From: Bidens hawaiensis
Lineage: Eukaryota > Streptophyta > Magnoliopsida > Asterales > Asteraceae
DNA length: 64,000 bases
Assembly (NCBI GenBank): GCA_021521415.1
Contig: JAIQDT010006474.1
Coordinates: 84,591 to 148,590, forward strand
Direction of reading: 5' to 3'
Shown in pieces: positions 1 to 11,327 of the stretch; positions within the stretch are counted from its first letter, which is position 1; each line of letters opens with the position of its first letter. The position numbers and the translations under genes were made by a program. The notes below the pieces were generated by a model, which made no database searches, had not been told where the DNA came from, and saw only the letters and a list, made by a program, of their open reading frames with translations.

Positions 1-752
1 AACATTAATGTTATCTGGGCTTTGTTATTTGGTTTTATACTTGGGCTTAAGTATAATGATAAGTGGGCTTATGATTAATTATTTGGGCTAATGTGAGATG
101 TGGGAATTGATTTATAAATGTCGATCTTTTCATTCTCTGGCATTGGACTCGTCAAACGAATATACATAACAAAGAAGACGGTTACTTCTTCTCTGATTAT
201 TCATCACATTCACAGAATCATCAAAATCCAATTCCATGTGCATAAAATCTCTGTCTTATCCGATAAATCATTGCGTGTAACCCGCAAATAGGTTTATCTG
301 AAAGTGATTCACGATTCAGAGATTAATCCAGACAATTGTTCAAGAAACTAAGATTGAAATCATGATTACAGGTTTGCATCATTGATCGAATTCATCCTCC
401 ATGTACGCAAAAATACAACAAAGATAAACCTTTAGGATAAAATCGACTGTCACTTAATAGTCGTTGTGGCACACAAGAGTATAGCTCTCTTGCGTAACAC
501 ATGGTGGGACGAGGACCTAAGGGAGCTATGGGTTCAAACAGACAACATTTGCACAAGGTTTTAGCTATAATAATTCATTGTCAATATTTACTTAAAAATT
601 ATATAAGTGAGAATTAACTTAGGTCTCCACTAGAAAATCCAAAACTCATACTACTAGATCACAAGTGAACTTTAAAAACAACTTTATTATAACAAATTGA
701 ATATAAATTAGTTCAACTATATTAATTTAAAATACAAAATTGCATTTTTGAC

Positions 753-801
<49 letters not shown>

Positions 802-1519
802 TAAAAGATATATTAAAAGACAAACATGTTGCAATCATTAAAATATACAATAGTTATATGATGTCACTTGGTAGTTGGACGTAGCCTTTAATATTTTTTT
901 TACTAAACTCTTTAATCAAATTAACACTTAAATTTGTTAGAAGCATGCTAAGCCTTCTACTTTAATAAATTTTTAACACTTTCTTTCTTTTTTACTTTTC
1001 TAATCTCTCAACTTTGCTAATAAGATGTTTAGCCATTTATTTTACTAAAATTTTTAACTTGTTTTGTTATCTTTTTTAACTTTACTAACATACACGTTAT
1101 TGTTTTTGTTATGTGTTTTGAATTTAATTTTTGTAACTTCATTTTTAAACCGATTGCCTTTCACACGTACAACGGTTACATTTGAATTTTCTTTCCATGT
1201 GGTTCTACGTTTTATTAGTCAGCTGGTATACCAAGAGCCAGTACTCTACTAATAATCAAATTCTCATCGCAATATGATAGAGACTGATTCAAAATGGTTA
1301 ATCTCTCAATATATTGCTACGTGGATACATATCACAATGCATATGATTAAAATCCTTCTAAATAGAGGGACCACATCCTTTATTCAAAAAAAACAACCAT
1401 TTTAATAAAAGATCCTCGAATCTCTTTGGTAAAAACATAAATAAAAAAACTCGAATTGCCGCACCCACTCTATTTATCTATATGTGTAATAGAAGAGCCA
1501 CATTCTCACCTCTACCCAC
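1..1519. other. AT-rich non-coding flank upstream of the BAHD gene
   Basis: No convincing gene is seen. Short reading frames in this stretch lack recognisable domains. The sequence is AT-rich and contains a long TA microsatellite. It is presumably intergenic DNA and distal promoter of the acyltransferase gene that starts at 1646. Confidence 0.6.
757..800. repeat. (TA)22 microsatellite
   Basis: An uninterrupted run of about 22 TA dinucleotides lies in AT-rich flanking DNA. It is likely length-polymorphic. Confidence 0.95.
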
Positions 1520-1587
1520 TACAATAATTGGTCTAATATTATATATAAAACCATACAATAATTGGTCTAATATTATATATAAAACCA
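1520..1587 (+). promoter_or_regulatory. Tandemly duplicated 34-bp TATA region of the BAHD gene
   Basis: Positions 1520-1553 and 1554-1587 are an exact 34-bp tandem duplication. Each copy contains a TATA-type motif (ATATATAAAA, at 1541-1550 and 1575-1584), about 60-100 bp before the ATG at 1646. This spacing suits a plant core promoter with a short leader. Duplicate TATA use is inference. Confidence 0.6.
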
Positions 1588-1645
1588 CACGTGTTGTTTT
1601 TTTTTTTGCCATTTCAACCGTCGGTGCACCATCCATTCTCCGGCA

Positions 1646-2042
1646 ATGTCGCCACCATTCCAAGTCAACATTATCGAACAATGCACCATCTCTCCACCAC
1701 CGGATTCCACCGCACCTCCGTCCATCAAACTCCCCTTAACTTTCTTAGACATCTCATGGCTTCTCTACCCACCACACCACACCCTACACTTCTTCCCTAA
1801 ACCACCACCCAAAACCACCATCACCACCCTCCTTAAACACTCACTCTCTCTCACCCTCCACCACTTCCACCCTCTCGCCGGTAACCTAGCCTCTCCACCA
1901 CCTCCAACCGAACCTTATATCATTTACACCAAAGGTGACTCCATTTCACTCAACATTGCTGAGTCTAACACCACCATTACCCACCTCTCAAGTGACCACC
2001 CAAAACCCATTAGTAATCTTCACTCTCTTCTACCTCACCTCC
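1646..2042 (+). pseudogene. BAHD acyltransferase, 5' part (gene split by element A)
   Basis: The ATG at 1646 opens an N-terminal BAHD (HXXXD-type) acyltransferase region of about 132 residues. It includes the conserved block HFHPLAGNL near residues 73-81 and a Pro/Ser/Thr-rich surface typical of this family. BAHD enzymes transfer acyl groups from CoA thioesters to alcohols or amines in the cytosol. The coding sequence stops abruptly at 2042, where the LTR of element A begins, and reading on gives only a few foreign codons before a stop. The downstream part lies at 23894-24932. Joining at the target duplication keeps the frame: codon 133 would be completed by the first two bases after the 3' duplication. 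The gene is therefore disrupted rather than truncated. The exact substrate cannot be told; clade I (flavonoid or anthocyanin glycoside acyltransferase-like) is suggested by a motif in the 3' part. Confidence 0.9.
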
Positions 2043-2427
2043 TGAAGAAACACTAACCGGACCCCGGGCAGATTACTGGTAACCTGGGGGTTAGATAGAT
2101 GTTTCCCACGAGGGGTTAGACCCTGAGAAGATGGTTCTTCTGATAACCTGCAAAACAGACACCGTGAGCTTGTCACTGAGAAGGGGGGGTTCCTCCTTGT
2201 GACCACCCTCCGGCGTGAGAATCAGACTAGATTGCTCTTTAAATATAAGTGTATATTAAGAGATTGCTAGAGCAGATATCCGGTATAATATGATGATACA
2301 AGATAAGATATGTTTCGATCAGATGATCATACCATTTGTGGTATTTATAGCCGAAGGTAGGTTTCCAAGGAGGTATGGCCGGCTGCAACAGTGTTCCTGT
2401 TCCACCAACAGTGGCCTACACACGTGC

Positions 2428-4398
2428 TGTGACATCTGCCCCTATCCGACCCGACTCAGGTACCCGTTTCTCCGATCCGATCTCTTTCTTTTATGATTTA
2501 ATATTTATTTATACTTATACTTTATTTTTAATAATAATATTTTCCTTCCCGCCTCTTCCTCTCTTTTCCTTCTCGCCGTCCCGTCCCTCTTCTTCTCTCC
2601 GCATTCTTTTCTCTCTTGTCGCCATCCCGCCCTTAAGCCTTGAACCCTTAACTGTCCTTTGTTCCTTCCCGCCTAAGGTTGTCTGCGCAGCTCCACGCGC
2701 CAGACTCCTTACAAGGAAGCCTGCGCGAAAACCAGTTGTTCTTGCGATACGCGAGGCGAACTGTTCTCGCAGCGCGCTAAGAATTGTAGTTCTTCTCGCA
2801 GCGCGCTAAGAACGGTAGTTCTTCCCGCGACGCGCTAAGAATTGTAGTTCTTCTCGCAGCGCGCTAAGAACGGAAGTTCTTCCCGCGACGCGCTAAGAAT
2901 TGTAGTTCTTCTCGCAGCGCGCTAAGAATGGTAGTTCTTCCCGCGACGCGCTAAGGATTTTAGTTCTTCCCGCGGCGCGCTGTGGACTGTTCTTTGTCTG
3001 CCTTCGCCCTCGCGCGTGCGCTCGAGCCTTCTCGCGCTAAACCCTTTGAGTTTTCTTCTGTTTAATCTAGCCGTTTGCTTTTGTGATGTCTTATCTTCTG
3101 TGCTGTTGACCTGACCTATCTTATGTCTGAAAAGTTACTTTCGGCGCAGCATGCGCACCAACCCCATTGTTTGGCAGAAAAAGTGACTGACATTATCTTT
3201 TGAGATCTGCTTTTCCATGCTTGACCAGTACCTTTATCTGACCCTCCCATGCCTATTTACTGTTACCTGTCAGCTTTTCCTTTGTCCCCTGCAGCTGCCA
3301 TATCTTTTGATATCTTTTGCTTTTGGAATCTTTTGCTTTTTGAGATCTTTTCCCCTTTTCTAGGGATTGTGTTCCCTAGGGTTTCCCTATAAATAATAAT
3401 GTTAATTTCTTAACACTACACACACAAACACTTAATTTAACCTCCTCCTTGCTCTCTCTGCCGCCTCCCCCTCTGCCTCCGTCTTCCTCCCTGTTCTGCC
3501 CTGCTTTTCCGGTAATATATTATATATAATAATTTACTTATTAATTATGCTAACTTATAATCAAGACTTAAATCAAATCGTTAAAACAATAATCTTTAAT
3601 TATAGGTTAACTTGTGCTTGTTTAAAGTTGGTTCTTGCTTTATCTTTCACCGCACCGTTTATCAAGTGAGTAATCTCGTACCTAATCCCTTTTTATTTTT
3701 AATGTTTTGGGATGTTCATGTGTTCATACAAACTTAGAGTCTTAAACTTGTTTATGAACTTTAGTCGCGCAGTATCCCATGTGTTGAGGACGTTTACTTG
3801 GCTGTTTATTTGTATGTGTGTATCATTAACCGCTTTGTTCGGCCTATTCCGAAGTTTTCATGGATCCATTAGATGAACACGGGAGACCTATCGTTTACGG
3901 TTTTCTTTGTTTACACTTGCACAGATGTTTTCTTGTTTTTGTGCTCATTTGGGAGCACGGATTGAACTATGAACTATGATCTATTTAGGCTTGATCACAA
4001 TCTGATTACACCCTTGTTAAACACCAGACATACACGTGTTGCGCGCAGATTTATTGTTATCTATGTATTGTATTAAACTTGATTTCTCACCAACACGCAA
4101 GTGTTTGACGTTTTATTTTAACACATGTTCAGGTTTGCTGTAGCTACATTTGGAGCTTGTGGACACGTAGGACGTTTTTACTTTTGGACCTAGATTAAAA
4201 TGTATCAAGACAAGTTATTGTTGTTCGAATATTTTGCCTTATAATATATTGATTTATGTTGATTTATGTTATCTTGTGTTTACGTTGCGCGTGCGTGAAT
4301 GAATATATTTATTAAATATTGACACCCAATAGTGTCACGAGTAATGAAACAATATGTGGCGCCCCGATGTATAATCCGCCTTTGGTCGGGGTGTTACA
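2428..4398 (+). repeat. 5' LTR of B1
   Basis: This is a 1971-bp LTR with TG...CA ends, homologous to the roughly 2.03-kb LTRs of B2. A TATA motif (TATAAATA, 3388-3395) followed by an A/C-rich region suggests the transcription start lies just downstream. It contains a GC-rich 29-bp minisatellite at 2766-2997. Confidence 0.9.
2766..2997. repeat. 29-bp GC-rich minisatellite inside the B1 LTR, about 8 units
   Basis: Units begin every 29 bp (2766, 2795, 2824, 2853, 2882, 2911, 2940, 2969). Each carries a core like CGCAGCGCGCTAAGAA followed by a TAGTTCTT spacer. It stands out as CpG-rich within an AT-rich LTR. Homologous arrays of about 7 units occur in both B2 LTRs (14429-14632 and the 21766 region). 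Confidence 0.9.
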
Positions 4399-4401
4399 GA
4401 T

Positions 4402-4413
4402 TGGTATCAGAGC
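4402..4413 (+). promoter_or_regulatory. Primer-binding site of B1
   Basis: TGGTATCAGAGC lies three bases after the LTR end. It is the classic plant retrotransposon primer-binding site, complementary to the 3' end of initiator methionine tRNA. Confidence 0.93.
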
Positions 4414-4732
4414 TCGTTGACTTTAGGATAGGTGGTTAGACGTAACGGCCTAGAATACCTAAGAGTCCCTTCTCGCGCATGAGAGAAATCTCATGTTTGC
4501 GCGCTTATTGTTAATTACTCGTTATTTATAGATATGCTTGCGCAGACGAAGTCATGGTGATACATGAATTGTCGATTCTTGATTCGAATTTGTTACCTTT
4601 ATTAAGTTTGCATCTAGGGTCATTTATTTTACTTTAACTTTTGACAGTAACTGACTCCGCGAAACCAAGCTTTTCGAGGTTATACTTTGCGCTAAAATCA
4701 AGATATTAACTAAAAATTAAAACTTTTATAGA

Positions 4733-5512
4733 ATGCCTCCACTATCTCGCCGTCATCAGAGGAGAGAAGCCTCGCGCAGGCGTAGACAGCAACGTTCCCA
4801 GGAAATGGCCGCCGCAATAGCCCAAGCTTTGAGCCAAAACAATACCTCCGGTTATAACATTAAGTCCTTTAACGCGGGTAACCCTCCAAAGTTCACAGGT
4901 CTTGAAGGAGCCACCGTGATGCTCCAATGGCTCGAAAAGATTGAAAACACTTTCCTCCATACCCAATGCCCTCCAGACAGACGAACCCTATATGCTTCCA
5001 GTGTCCTGGAATCTAGAGCGCTTACATGGTGGAATGGAGTAGCTCATGCGCGTGGCGCAGAAGCTGCTTCTAGCATGACATGGGAGGAATTCAAGGAAAT
5101 TCTGACGCGAGAATTCTGCCCTCCCAACGAAGTTAAGCGCCTGGAGGAGGAATTTTGGAATCTTAAGCAATACAGCGGTGAAGCGCGCGAGTACGCAACG
5201 CGCTTCCATGAACTAAGCCTGCTTGTTCCTCACCTTGTTACCCCTTCCCGCCGAGCCATAGAGAAATTCCTTGGGGGTCTCCCCTTGGAAATTCAAGATT
5301 CTGTATGGGCCAGAAACCCAGCAACCCTCTCTGACGCCATCGAGTTGGCCGCTGTGCTCAGCGACAACCATGTCAGAGCAGGAACCCTGTTCCTGCGGGG
5401 AACTGAGAAGACCAAACCCACCAAGACTGCCCCTGAACCAACAGAAACCAAGCCAGAACCCTCAAACCGTAACAACCAACAGAAATCAATATTTTGCCTT
5501 ATAATATATTGA
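4733..5512 (+). pseudogene. Truncated gag of B1
   Basis: The ATG at 4733 opens a gag frame nearly identical to that of B2 (16752-17999) for about 248 residues, including the capsid-type retrotransposon gag domain (residues about 50-220). The homology ends at about 5477. The last residues and the stop are encoded by filler and LTR sequence. The zinc-knuckle region is missing, so this is a C-terminally truncated capsid-like protein at best. Confidence 0.9.
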
Positions 5513-5658
5513 TTTATGTTGATTTATGTTATCTTGTGTTTACGTTGCGCGTGCGTGAATGAATATATTTATTAAATATTGACACCCAATAGTGTCACGA
5601 GTAATGAAACAATATGTGGCGCCCCGATGTATAATTCCCCTTTGGTCGGGGTGTTACA
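5488..5658 (+). repeat. 3' LTR remnant of B1
   Basis: Only the last roughly 170 bp of the LTR remain, matching 4228-4398. About ten bases of filler separate it from gag. The filler resembles a short gag segment 40 bp upstream, suggesting end-joining repair with a local template. Confidence 0.85.
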
Positions 5659-6263
5659 CGTGCCCTGCTGGTAGTTGGTGGGTAGGCAGCTGCTGATAGT
5701 GACCAGGCCTGCTGTGTACTATTCATTTTCCACCAACTGCCGGCTATGCACGTGGTATGGCAGTAGTTGGTGAGTAGGCAGCGGCTAATATTGACACAGT
5801 ACAGGAGCATGCTGCTCGCCATACTGTTGTCAATAAGCTGTCGTATCTTTAGTCAGGTCTTTTTCCCATTCCTCGTCAGGTACAGTACAGAAGATCTTCC
5901 TGTATCGTACGGACTGGCTTATTTGGGCGGGAGTATTCCCCCTCCCGCCCTTGTGCGGGATTGTTCCCGGCTTTGCTCATTCCTTCAGGTGACACTGAGT
6001 GATTGAGAGCTAAGTGCCTTGTGCGTGTAGCCTTGCTGCGCGGGTGGCCTTCCTTGATGGCTTGTATCCGAGGCTGCGGGGACAGGCGGAGTCCTTCACC
6101 ATTGGGAGGCATTTCCTGCGGGAACAGCTTGCGTACTGCGCGTAAGGACGTCACGTCTCTGAGCATGGTGGATCCTGCGGATCCAGTTGGTTTCTGCGCA
6201 GACGTTCCTCTTCAAGGTGAGTCTTGCGGGTCCAACTGGGCTCTGCTGGGACCTACCTCTTCA

Positions 6264-6277
6264 AGTCCCCCCAGTCC
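6264..6277 (-). promoter_or_regulatory. Polypurine tract of element A
   Basis: On the minus strand this reads GGACTGGGGGGACT immediately before the LTR start TGAAGAGG. This is the expected plus-strand primer position. The same tract precedes the 3' LTR of element C (42913-42926). Confidence 0.85.
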
Positions 6278-6654
6278 AATGTTCTTCTCATGAGTGTTTA
6301 ATAAAGTGAGGTGAACTTTTGGACTTTAAGCAAAGGGTTTTGAAAAGGGGTTTTTTAAGGTTTTCCATGTGGATGCTTCCCGCGGAAGTCCTTGTCACTT
6401 GCAGAAATTCCCGAGTTTCCTGCTTGGTCTTTGGGTATGATGCGGGTAGGTCTGTAACCTCCTCGCAAGTCAGGAGCGTTGAGTCCCACTTGTGTGGATT
6501 CTCCATGAGGTTTTGGTAGTTTTGAACATAGTGATCAATTATGTTAAAACCACCAATTCCATCCTGGAGCTTCAAACAACGTAGTTCTCGACGTTCCCGC
6601 TATGCGGGGATGTTATTTCCGTTTCCGCAAGCATTGCCCAGAAGATCCTTCTTG

Positions 6655-7140
6655 GTTTCAATTCCCAGCGGAGCGCTAGGTATGTGAAGGGTTTTGCCTT
6701 AACACTGTACCTGCGCTCGTCTTACGGTTACTTTACTTCCAAGGTATTCCTGGCGTCAATTCCCTGCGGGTACTAGGTATGTGAAGGGTTTTACCTTAAC
6801 ACTGTACCCGCACCCGTCTTATAGTTACTTGGTTGCCGAGGTATACTTGGCTTCAATTCCCTGCGGGTGCTAGGTATGTGAAGGGTTTTGCCTTAACACT
6901 GTACCCGCATCCGTCTTACGGTTACTTGTTTGCCAAGGTTTACTTGGCTTCAATTACCTGCGGGTGCTAGGTATGTGAAGGGTTTTGCCTTAACACTGTA
7001 CCCGCATCCGTCTTACGGTTACTTGTTTGCCAAGGTTTTCTTGGCTTCAATTCCCCGCGGGTGCTAGGTATGTGAAGGGTTTTGCCTTAACACTGTACCC
7101 GCATCCGTCTTACGGTTACTTGCTTGCCAAGGTAAGGGGT
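6655..7140. repeat. About five tandem units of about 97 bp near the 3' end of element A
   Basis: Imperfect units each contain TTCAATTCCCTGCGGGTGC, the block GTATGTGAAGGGTTTTGCC and CCGTCTTACGGTTACTT. Starts are near 6655, 6748, 6849, 6945 and 7043. Element C has about three units of the same repeat (42241-42540), so copy number varies between family members. Confidence 0.85.
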
Positions 7141-7480
7141 ATTTTCCCGCTTACTTTTTAATCTTTTTGAATTTTGAATTTTGAAATTCGAAGAGTTGGT
7201 GGAAAGATAAGAACAGTCCAAACCTCTGAGACGTCGTGCGACGGTTTCTTCTGACTGTGTCAGGACGTGCAGGAAGTTATGGTGACGTGACAGTACATGG
7301 TCATTCCAGACGCTTTTTCAGGCGCGTGGGCGCGAATTTTCGGGCGCGTGGCCGCGAAATTAATGGTATGCGTCCTGTCAATAGCTGTTGCCAGCTTGCT
7401 TTTTGCCACGTGTCATAGTTTCATTGCACCTTCGTTTTCTCTCTCTTCCGCATTAATTTCATCGCATTAATTGCGATTAG

Positions 7481-7488
7481 TATATAAA
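7481..7488 (+). promoter_or_regulatory. TATA box of the antisense gene in element A
   Basis: TATATAAAGG lies 131 bp before the ATG at 7612. The same TATA and flanking sequence precede the homologous gene in element C, which supports a dedicated internal promoter independent of the LTR. Confidence 0.7.
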
Positions 7489-7611
7489 GGGGAGAGGGTT
7501 CTTTGTAATCCACACTTTCACTCTTCTCTTCATCTTCTTTGCGATTTCCAGCGAATTCTCACCTTTTCAGGCAAGCATTCTCCCGAAATCGTTTTCTTCT
7601 TCTTTTACAAT

Positions 7612-10600
7612 ATGTCTCGTGATCTCGAATCTTCAGCTGATGACAAGAGTACTGCTGGCGAGTGCCAGTGTGCTCTGCCTGGCGATCTGTATCGGTACGT
7701 CGTCAGGAAGTTCATGCTCGAGTCTCTCGAGCCTGAGTTTCCTGAACCCCACCAGACGGTGTACGATGCCCCCAGAGGCAAGATCGGGGTTTATGCTGCA
7801 TTCTTTGTTTATGGGAATCTTAGGTTCCCATTGACAAAGTTTGTTTACCGTGTCCTTGAGAGGCACGGTGTTCATTTGACCGAGTTGCACCCCATGGCGA
7901 TCGCCAAGATTCGCCACTTCGAGTGGGTGTGCCGGATTTTGGGCATTGAGCCTTATGTTGACCGCCTGATGACCTTCTACACTTGGAGGTGCATCCAGGG
8001 GTGGTACACGTTGACAACCCGGATTAAGGGTTTGAAGATTTGCGCGACCGAGCGCAGCCTTCGCTCGTGGAAGCGGGAGTTCTTCTACATCTCTGCTCGC
8101 GCCATCCCCCTTGCCATGAAATTCAAGAATGGGCAAGCACTTCCCAGCCTTCACGCCTCCAACTACCAGGAGGCGGAATGGTTTACGAAGATATCCCGAG
8201 TCCAATCTCCGGTTTACCGGTTTGCAGAGTCCGGGATGGTGATGCTGGGGATGAGCCGAGTGTGGAAGGCTGCGGATGCGCAAAAGATCCCAATCGTCCT
8301 CGAATATGGTTCGAACTCTGTTCCTTACGGTATGCTTCGTTTCTTTTTTGTTGCTTTAGAATCTCTTCTAACTTTTTTCCTGTTTATTTCAGAGGGGAAC
8401 GACTTGCAGTTGCTCCTGAACCCGCGGGAGGCTGACGGTCCCGCTCGGATGGGTACTCGCGCTCTAGACGAGAACGAGTTGCCCATCCTAGAACAAACGG
8501 CGGATCGGTTCATGGAGGTCTATCCGCTAGGCCATGAGATCCTTAGCGCCCGTCGGCCAGGTAAGGCGTTATTCGACCCTCGACCCCTCAATGTTGAAAC
8601 CTCTGCTGGAATTCCTCTAATCGTATGTTCTGATGAGGAATCCGCAGATGGTCCTCCGTTGGTGCGGAAGAAGAAGGCTGCCGACGGGAAGGGGAAGGAG
8701 AAGGTGGCCTCCACTGCCGATCCAGCGCCTCGGTCTGATTCGGAGACCGAGAGCGAAGAGGTGGCGGGGAATCCCGGTGGTGATAAGACCACCGCTCCGG
8801 AGGCTGTGATTGCCACCTCCGGAGAGCCCAAGAAGACGACGGTGACCGGCGCAAAGAGGCCGGCTCCATAGGGTTCGTCCCCGCCTCTCCGTACCTTTAG
8901 GCTCAAGAAAACCCGTAAGTACAAACTTCTTTTTTCTTTAGCTTCATAGTTTAATGTCGTTTTAACACTTATCTTCTTTACGCAGGCGTGGATGTTGACG
9001 CATTCCAGGGTGGAGCGCAGAGGAGTACCTCTCCGCCAATGACGGTAGGCTTGGTCAGCCTACCTGAGGCGTCAACCCAGGCGCCTGCGCCTGCTTCCGC
9101 TGGTTCAGTTGCTCACTCCTTTGAGCTGACTGTTCCAGCTGAGATGACGTCACCGCCGGCTGTGAGTGCTATTTTTACAGCATCATTCACCGAGCCGGCG
9201 GTTACTATTGCTGCGGATTCCGCGGCGGCAACCGCGGCGGCTGCTACCATGCCCCCGCCATCGGCAACGACGGCCGATCCATCAGGTACGCATGGGGCTT
9301 CTCGCCAATCTCTGCCACCTTCCCATCTGCCTGACCTCTTGGATGGATTTCCGTTGGGTTCAGGTGATGGGTTCGGCGGCTATCGGCCTGTTATTGACCC
9401 TACAGGTGCGTAGGGTTCTTTTGGCCTATTTTATATTTGTCAATCATCTTTTCCTAACTGCTCTTTGTTTTTTGCAGTGTCGGATTCCAATGAAGTGTAT
9501 GTTCCACGATGGAACATTCGCCGAGGAACAACCCTTCGCACCCCTGTGGAGTGCGTGGAATGGGCTCGTCACGCTGCTCCCAGTGGTGCGTTGGGGGAAG
9601 CCATGGCTAGCTACCAGGAGGGTAGGCTAAGCAATGAGCTTCGGGTTCTCCTGGCCCGGATGCAGCCGCGCGTCGAGCTGCTTTGTCGTGAAAACGACAA
9701 GTTAAAAGCAGCTCGCCTTAAAGAGGAGGCTCAGGCGCGGGCTGTCCGGGAGGAGAACCAAAGGCTTTCCGCCGTAGCTGCGGAAAAGGAGAAGGCCTTC
9801 AAGGCCCTCGAGGTTGAAGTTCAGGCACGACTCGAGGCCCGTTCCAAGGCTGCCCAAGCTGTTAATGAACAGCTTCGGCTGGCTAAGGAAACTGCAAGGA
9901 ACGCAACCGAGAGGGCCACCAAGGCTGAAGCTGTTGCTGAGCCTCTACGCGTGGAGAATAAAGAACTTAAAGCCAAATTAGAGGCTCTCCAGCAGGCTCA
10001 TGATGCCTTGGCGATGGAAGACGCCAAAAAGCTCCAGGAGATCTTGGACCAGAGGGGGGTGCTTGACCATACTGAGCGGAAGCTAAAGGGTGTCGAAGAG
10101 GCTGCGGCTAAAGAAGTGTTGCTTGCCAACCTCAACAAGAGTGAAGCCGAACGCGCCCGTAACGAAGCTCAAGCTGCCCTCCAAGAAGCTCTGTTGCCAA
10201 GGAATGACTTCTTCGAGAAGCGTTGTCTCAGGTATGCTTTTCTGGTCTTTACGCTTTTCTTTGTAAATAGAAAAGGTTTTGACACTTGTATATTTTCTTG
10301 TAGGTTGTGCATCGGGTCTTTGCTGAGACCTCTTACGATGATGCTATGAGCGCAGCCCTCAACGCTTCTCACGAGGATGGGGAAAAGGTCGGCTTCCTGC
10401 TTGGTCTAGGGTTCGTTGAGAAAGGCATCCCGCCTTCCAACTTCCCTTTGTACAATGTTGATACTGAAGCTGTTTACGACCAAGCAGTGAATCAGTACGC
10501 CGCCTTCCCGCATCCGGTGGTGGAGAAGGTGAATGAAGTTGCTGCTGCTGATGATGGGCTAGCTATCCTTAAGGCTTTCCTTGAACTGCCACGCTCTACT

Positions 10601-10639
10601 GACGGTGCTGGTCCAAGTGGAAGTGGCCTTGAAGCCTGA
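7612..10639 (+). pseudogene. Five-exon antisense accessory gene of element A (gypsy-type 'transposase_28'-like), degenerate
   Basis: Exons are inferred at 7612-8329, 8393-8914, 8986-9405, 9478-10231 and 10304-10639, with GT-AG introns of 63, 71, 72 and 72 bp at the same places as in element C. The first exon encodes the conserved domain of plant proteins annotated as 'putative gypsy type transposon' (PF04195-like, from memory). Exons 2-3 are acidic, Ser/Thr/Pro/Ala-rich and probably disordered. Exon 4 is a long Glu/Lys/Ala-rich coiled coil. The gene runs opposite to gag. Two lesions break it: a TAG stop at 8869-8871 in exon 2, and a 20-bp insertion near the end of exon 4 that shifts the frame. 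AATAAA at 10728-10733 is a plausible polyadenylation signal. The molecular function of these accessory proteins is unknown, and the name transposase is historical. Confidence 0.8.
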
Positions 10640-10852
10640 TCCTGAAGATCCCTTCCCACTGCTAGGATAGATTTAGCTTGTATAGATTTATTTTCTTGTA
10701 GGCGGGTAGTTACCCGGCCATTCTTGTAATAAATCATTGTGAAATATAAATCTTTGTGCGTGTAAGACCGCTTCTTTTATTGGATTCCTTGCTTTATAAA
10801 CGTTATATGACTTGCATACTTTAGTTTAAATTAGCAATTTTCCAAGTGTAGA

Positions 10853-11310
10853 ATAAGTTAACATTTGAACGTGGTAGATAATAGGTTGAAGTTTTGCTTC
10901 CTCTTTCGTGATTGTGCGGGTAGGACCGTCACTTGCACTTAGTAGGATGGCTAAACTTTACCTGCGTCTAACCTGCGTGTAGGTTTTCCTCATCTTTTCT
11001 GAGGATAAGATAACCTTTGAACGTGGTAGATAATAGGTGTGAAGTTTTGCTTCCTCTTTCGTGATTGTGCGGGTAGGACCGTCACTTGCACTTGGTAGGA
11101 TGGCTAAACTTTACCCATATCTGACCTGCGTGTAGGTTTTCCTCATGCTTTTTGAGGATAAGATAACCTTTGAACGTGGTAGATAATAGGTGTGAAGTTT
11201 TGCTTCCTCTTTCGTGATTGTGCGGGTAGGACCGTCACTTGCACTTAGTAGGATGGCTAAACTTTACCTTTATCTGACCTGCGTGTAGGTTTTCCTCATC
11301 CTTTTGTTAT
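10853..11310. repeat. About three tandem units of about 153 bp in element A
   Basis: Units start near 10853, 11006 and 11159 and share TTTGAACGTGGTAGATAATAG, the block TTTCGTGATTGTGCGGGTAG and CTGACCTGCGTGTAGG. A reverse-oriented homologous array lies at 37617-38090 in element C, between pol and the antisense gene. Confidence 0.85.
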
Positions 11311-11327
11311 AAATTCTGTTTTGAACC

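Larger units (their letters stand above)
2428..5658 (+). mobile_element. Element B1: internally deleted Tekay/Del-like Ty3/gypsy chromovirus
   Basis: It starts TGTGACATCTGCC, ends GGGGTGTTACA, and is flanked by the duplication CGTGC (2423-2427 and 5659-5663). A 1971-bp 5' LTR, a Met-initiator-type primer-binding site and the first part of gag remain. At about 5477 the sequence jumps to the last roughly 170 bp of the 3' LTR, so the rest of gag, all of pol and most of the 3' LTR are lost. It belongs to the same family as B2 and cannot encode its own mobility. Confidence 0.92.
2043..6263 (-). repeat. Left (3') LTR of element A, interrupted by B1
   Basis: The LTR is made of 2043-2427 and 5664-6263 (about 985 bp), interrupted by element B1 plus one copy of the CGTGC duplication. 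Its termini are TGAAGA...TCTTCA. The other LTR has no insertion at this site and reads straight through, which confirms the pre-insertion sequence. Confidence 0.92.
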
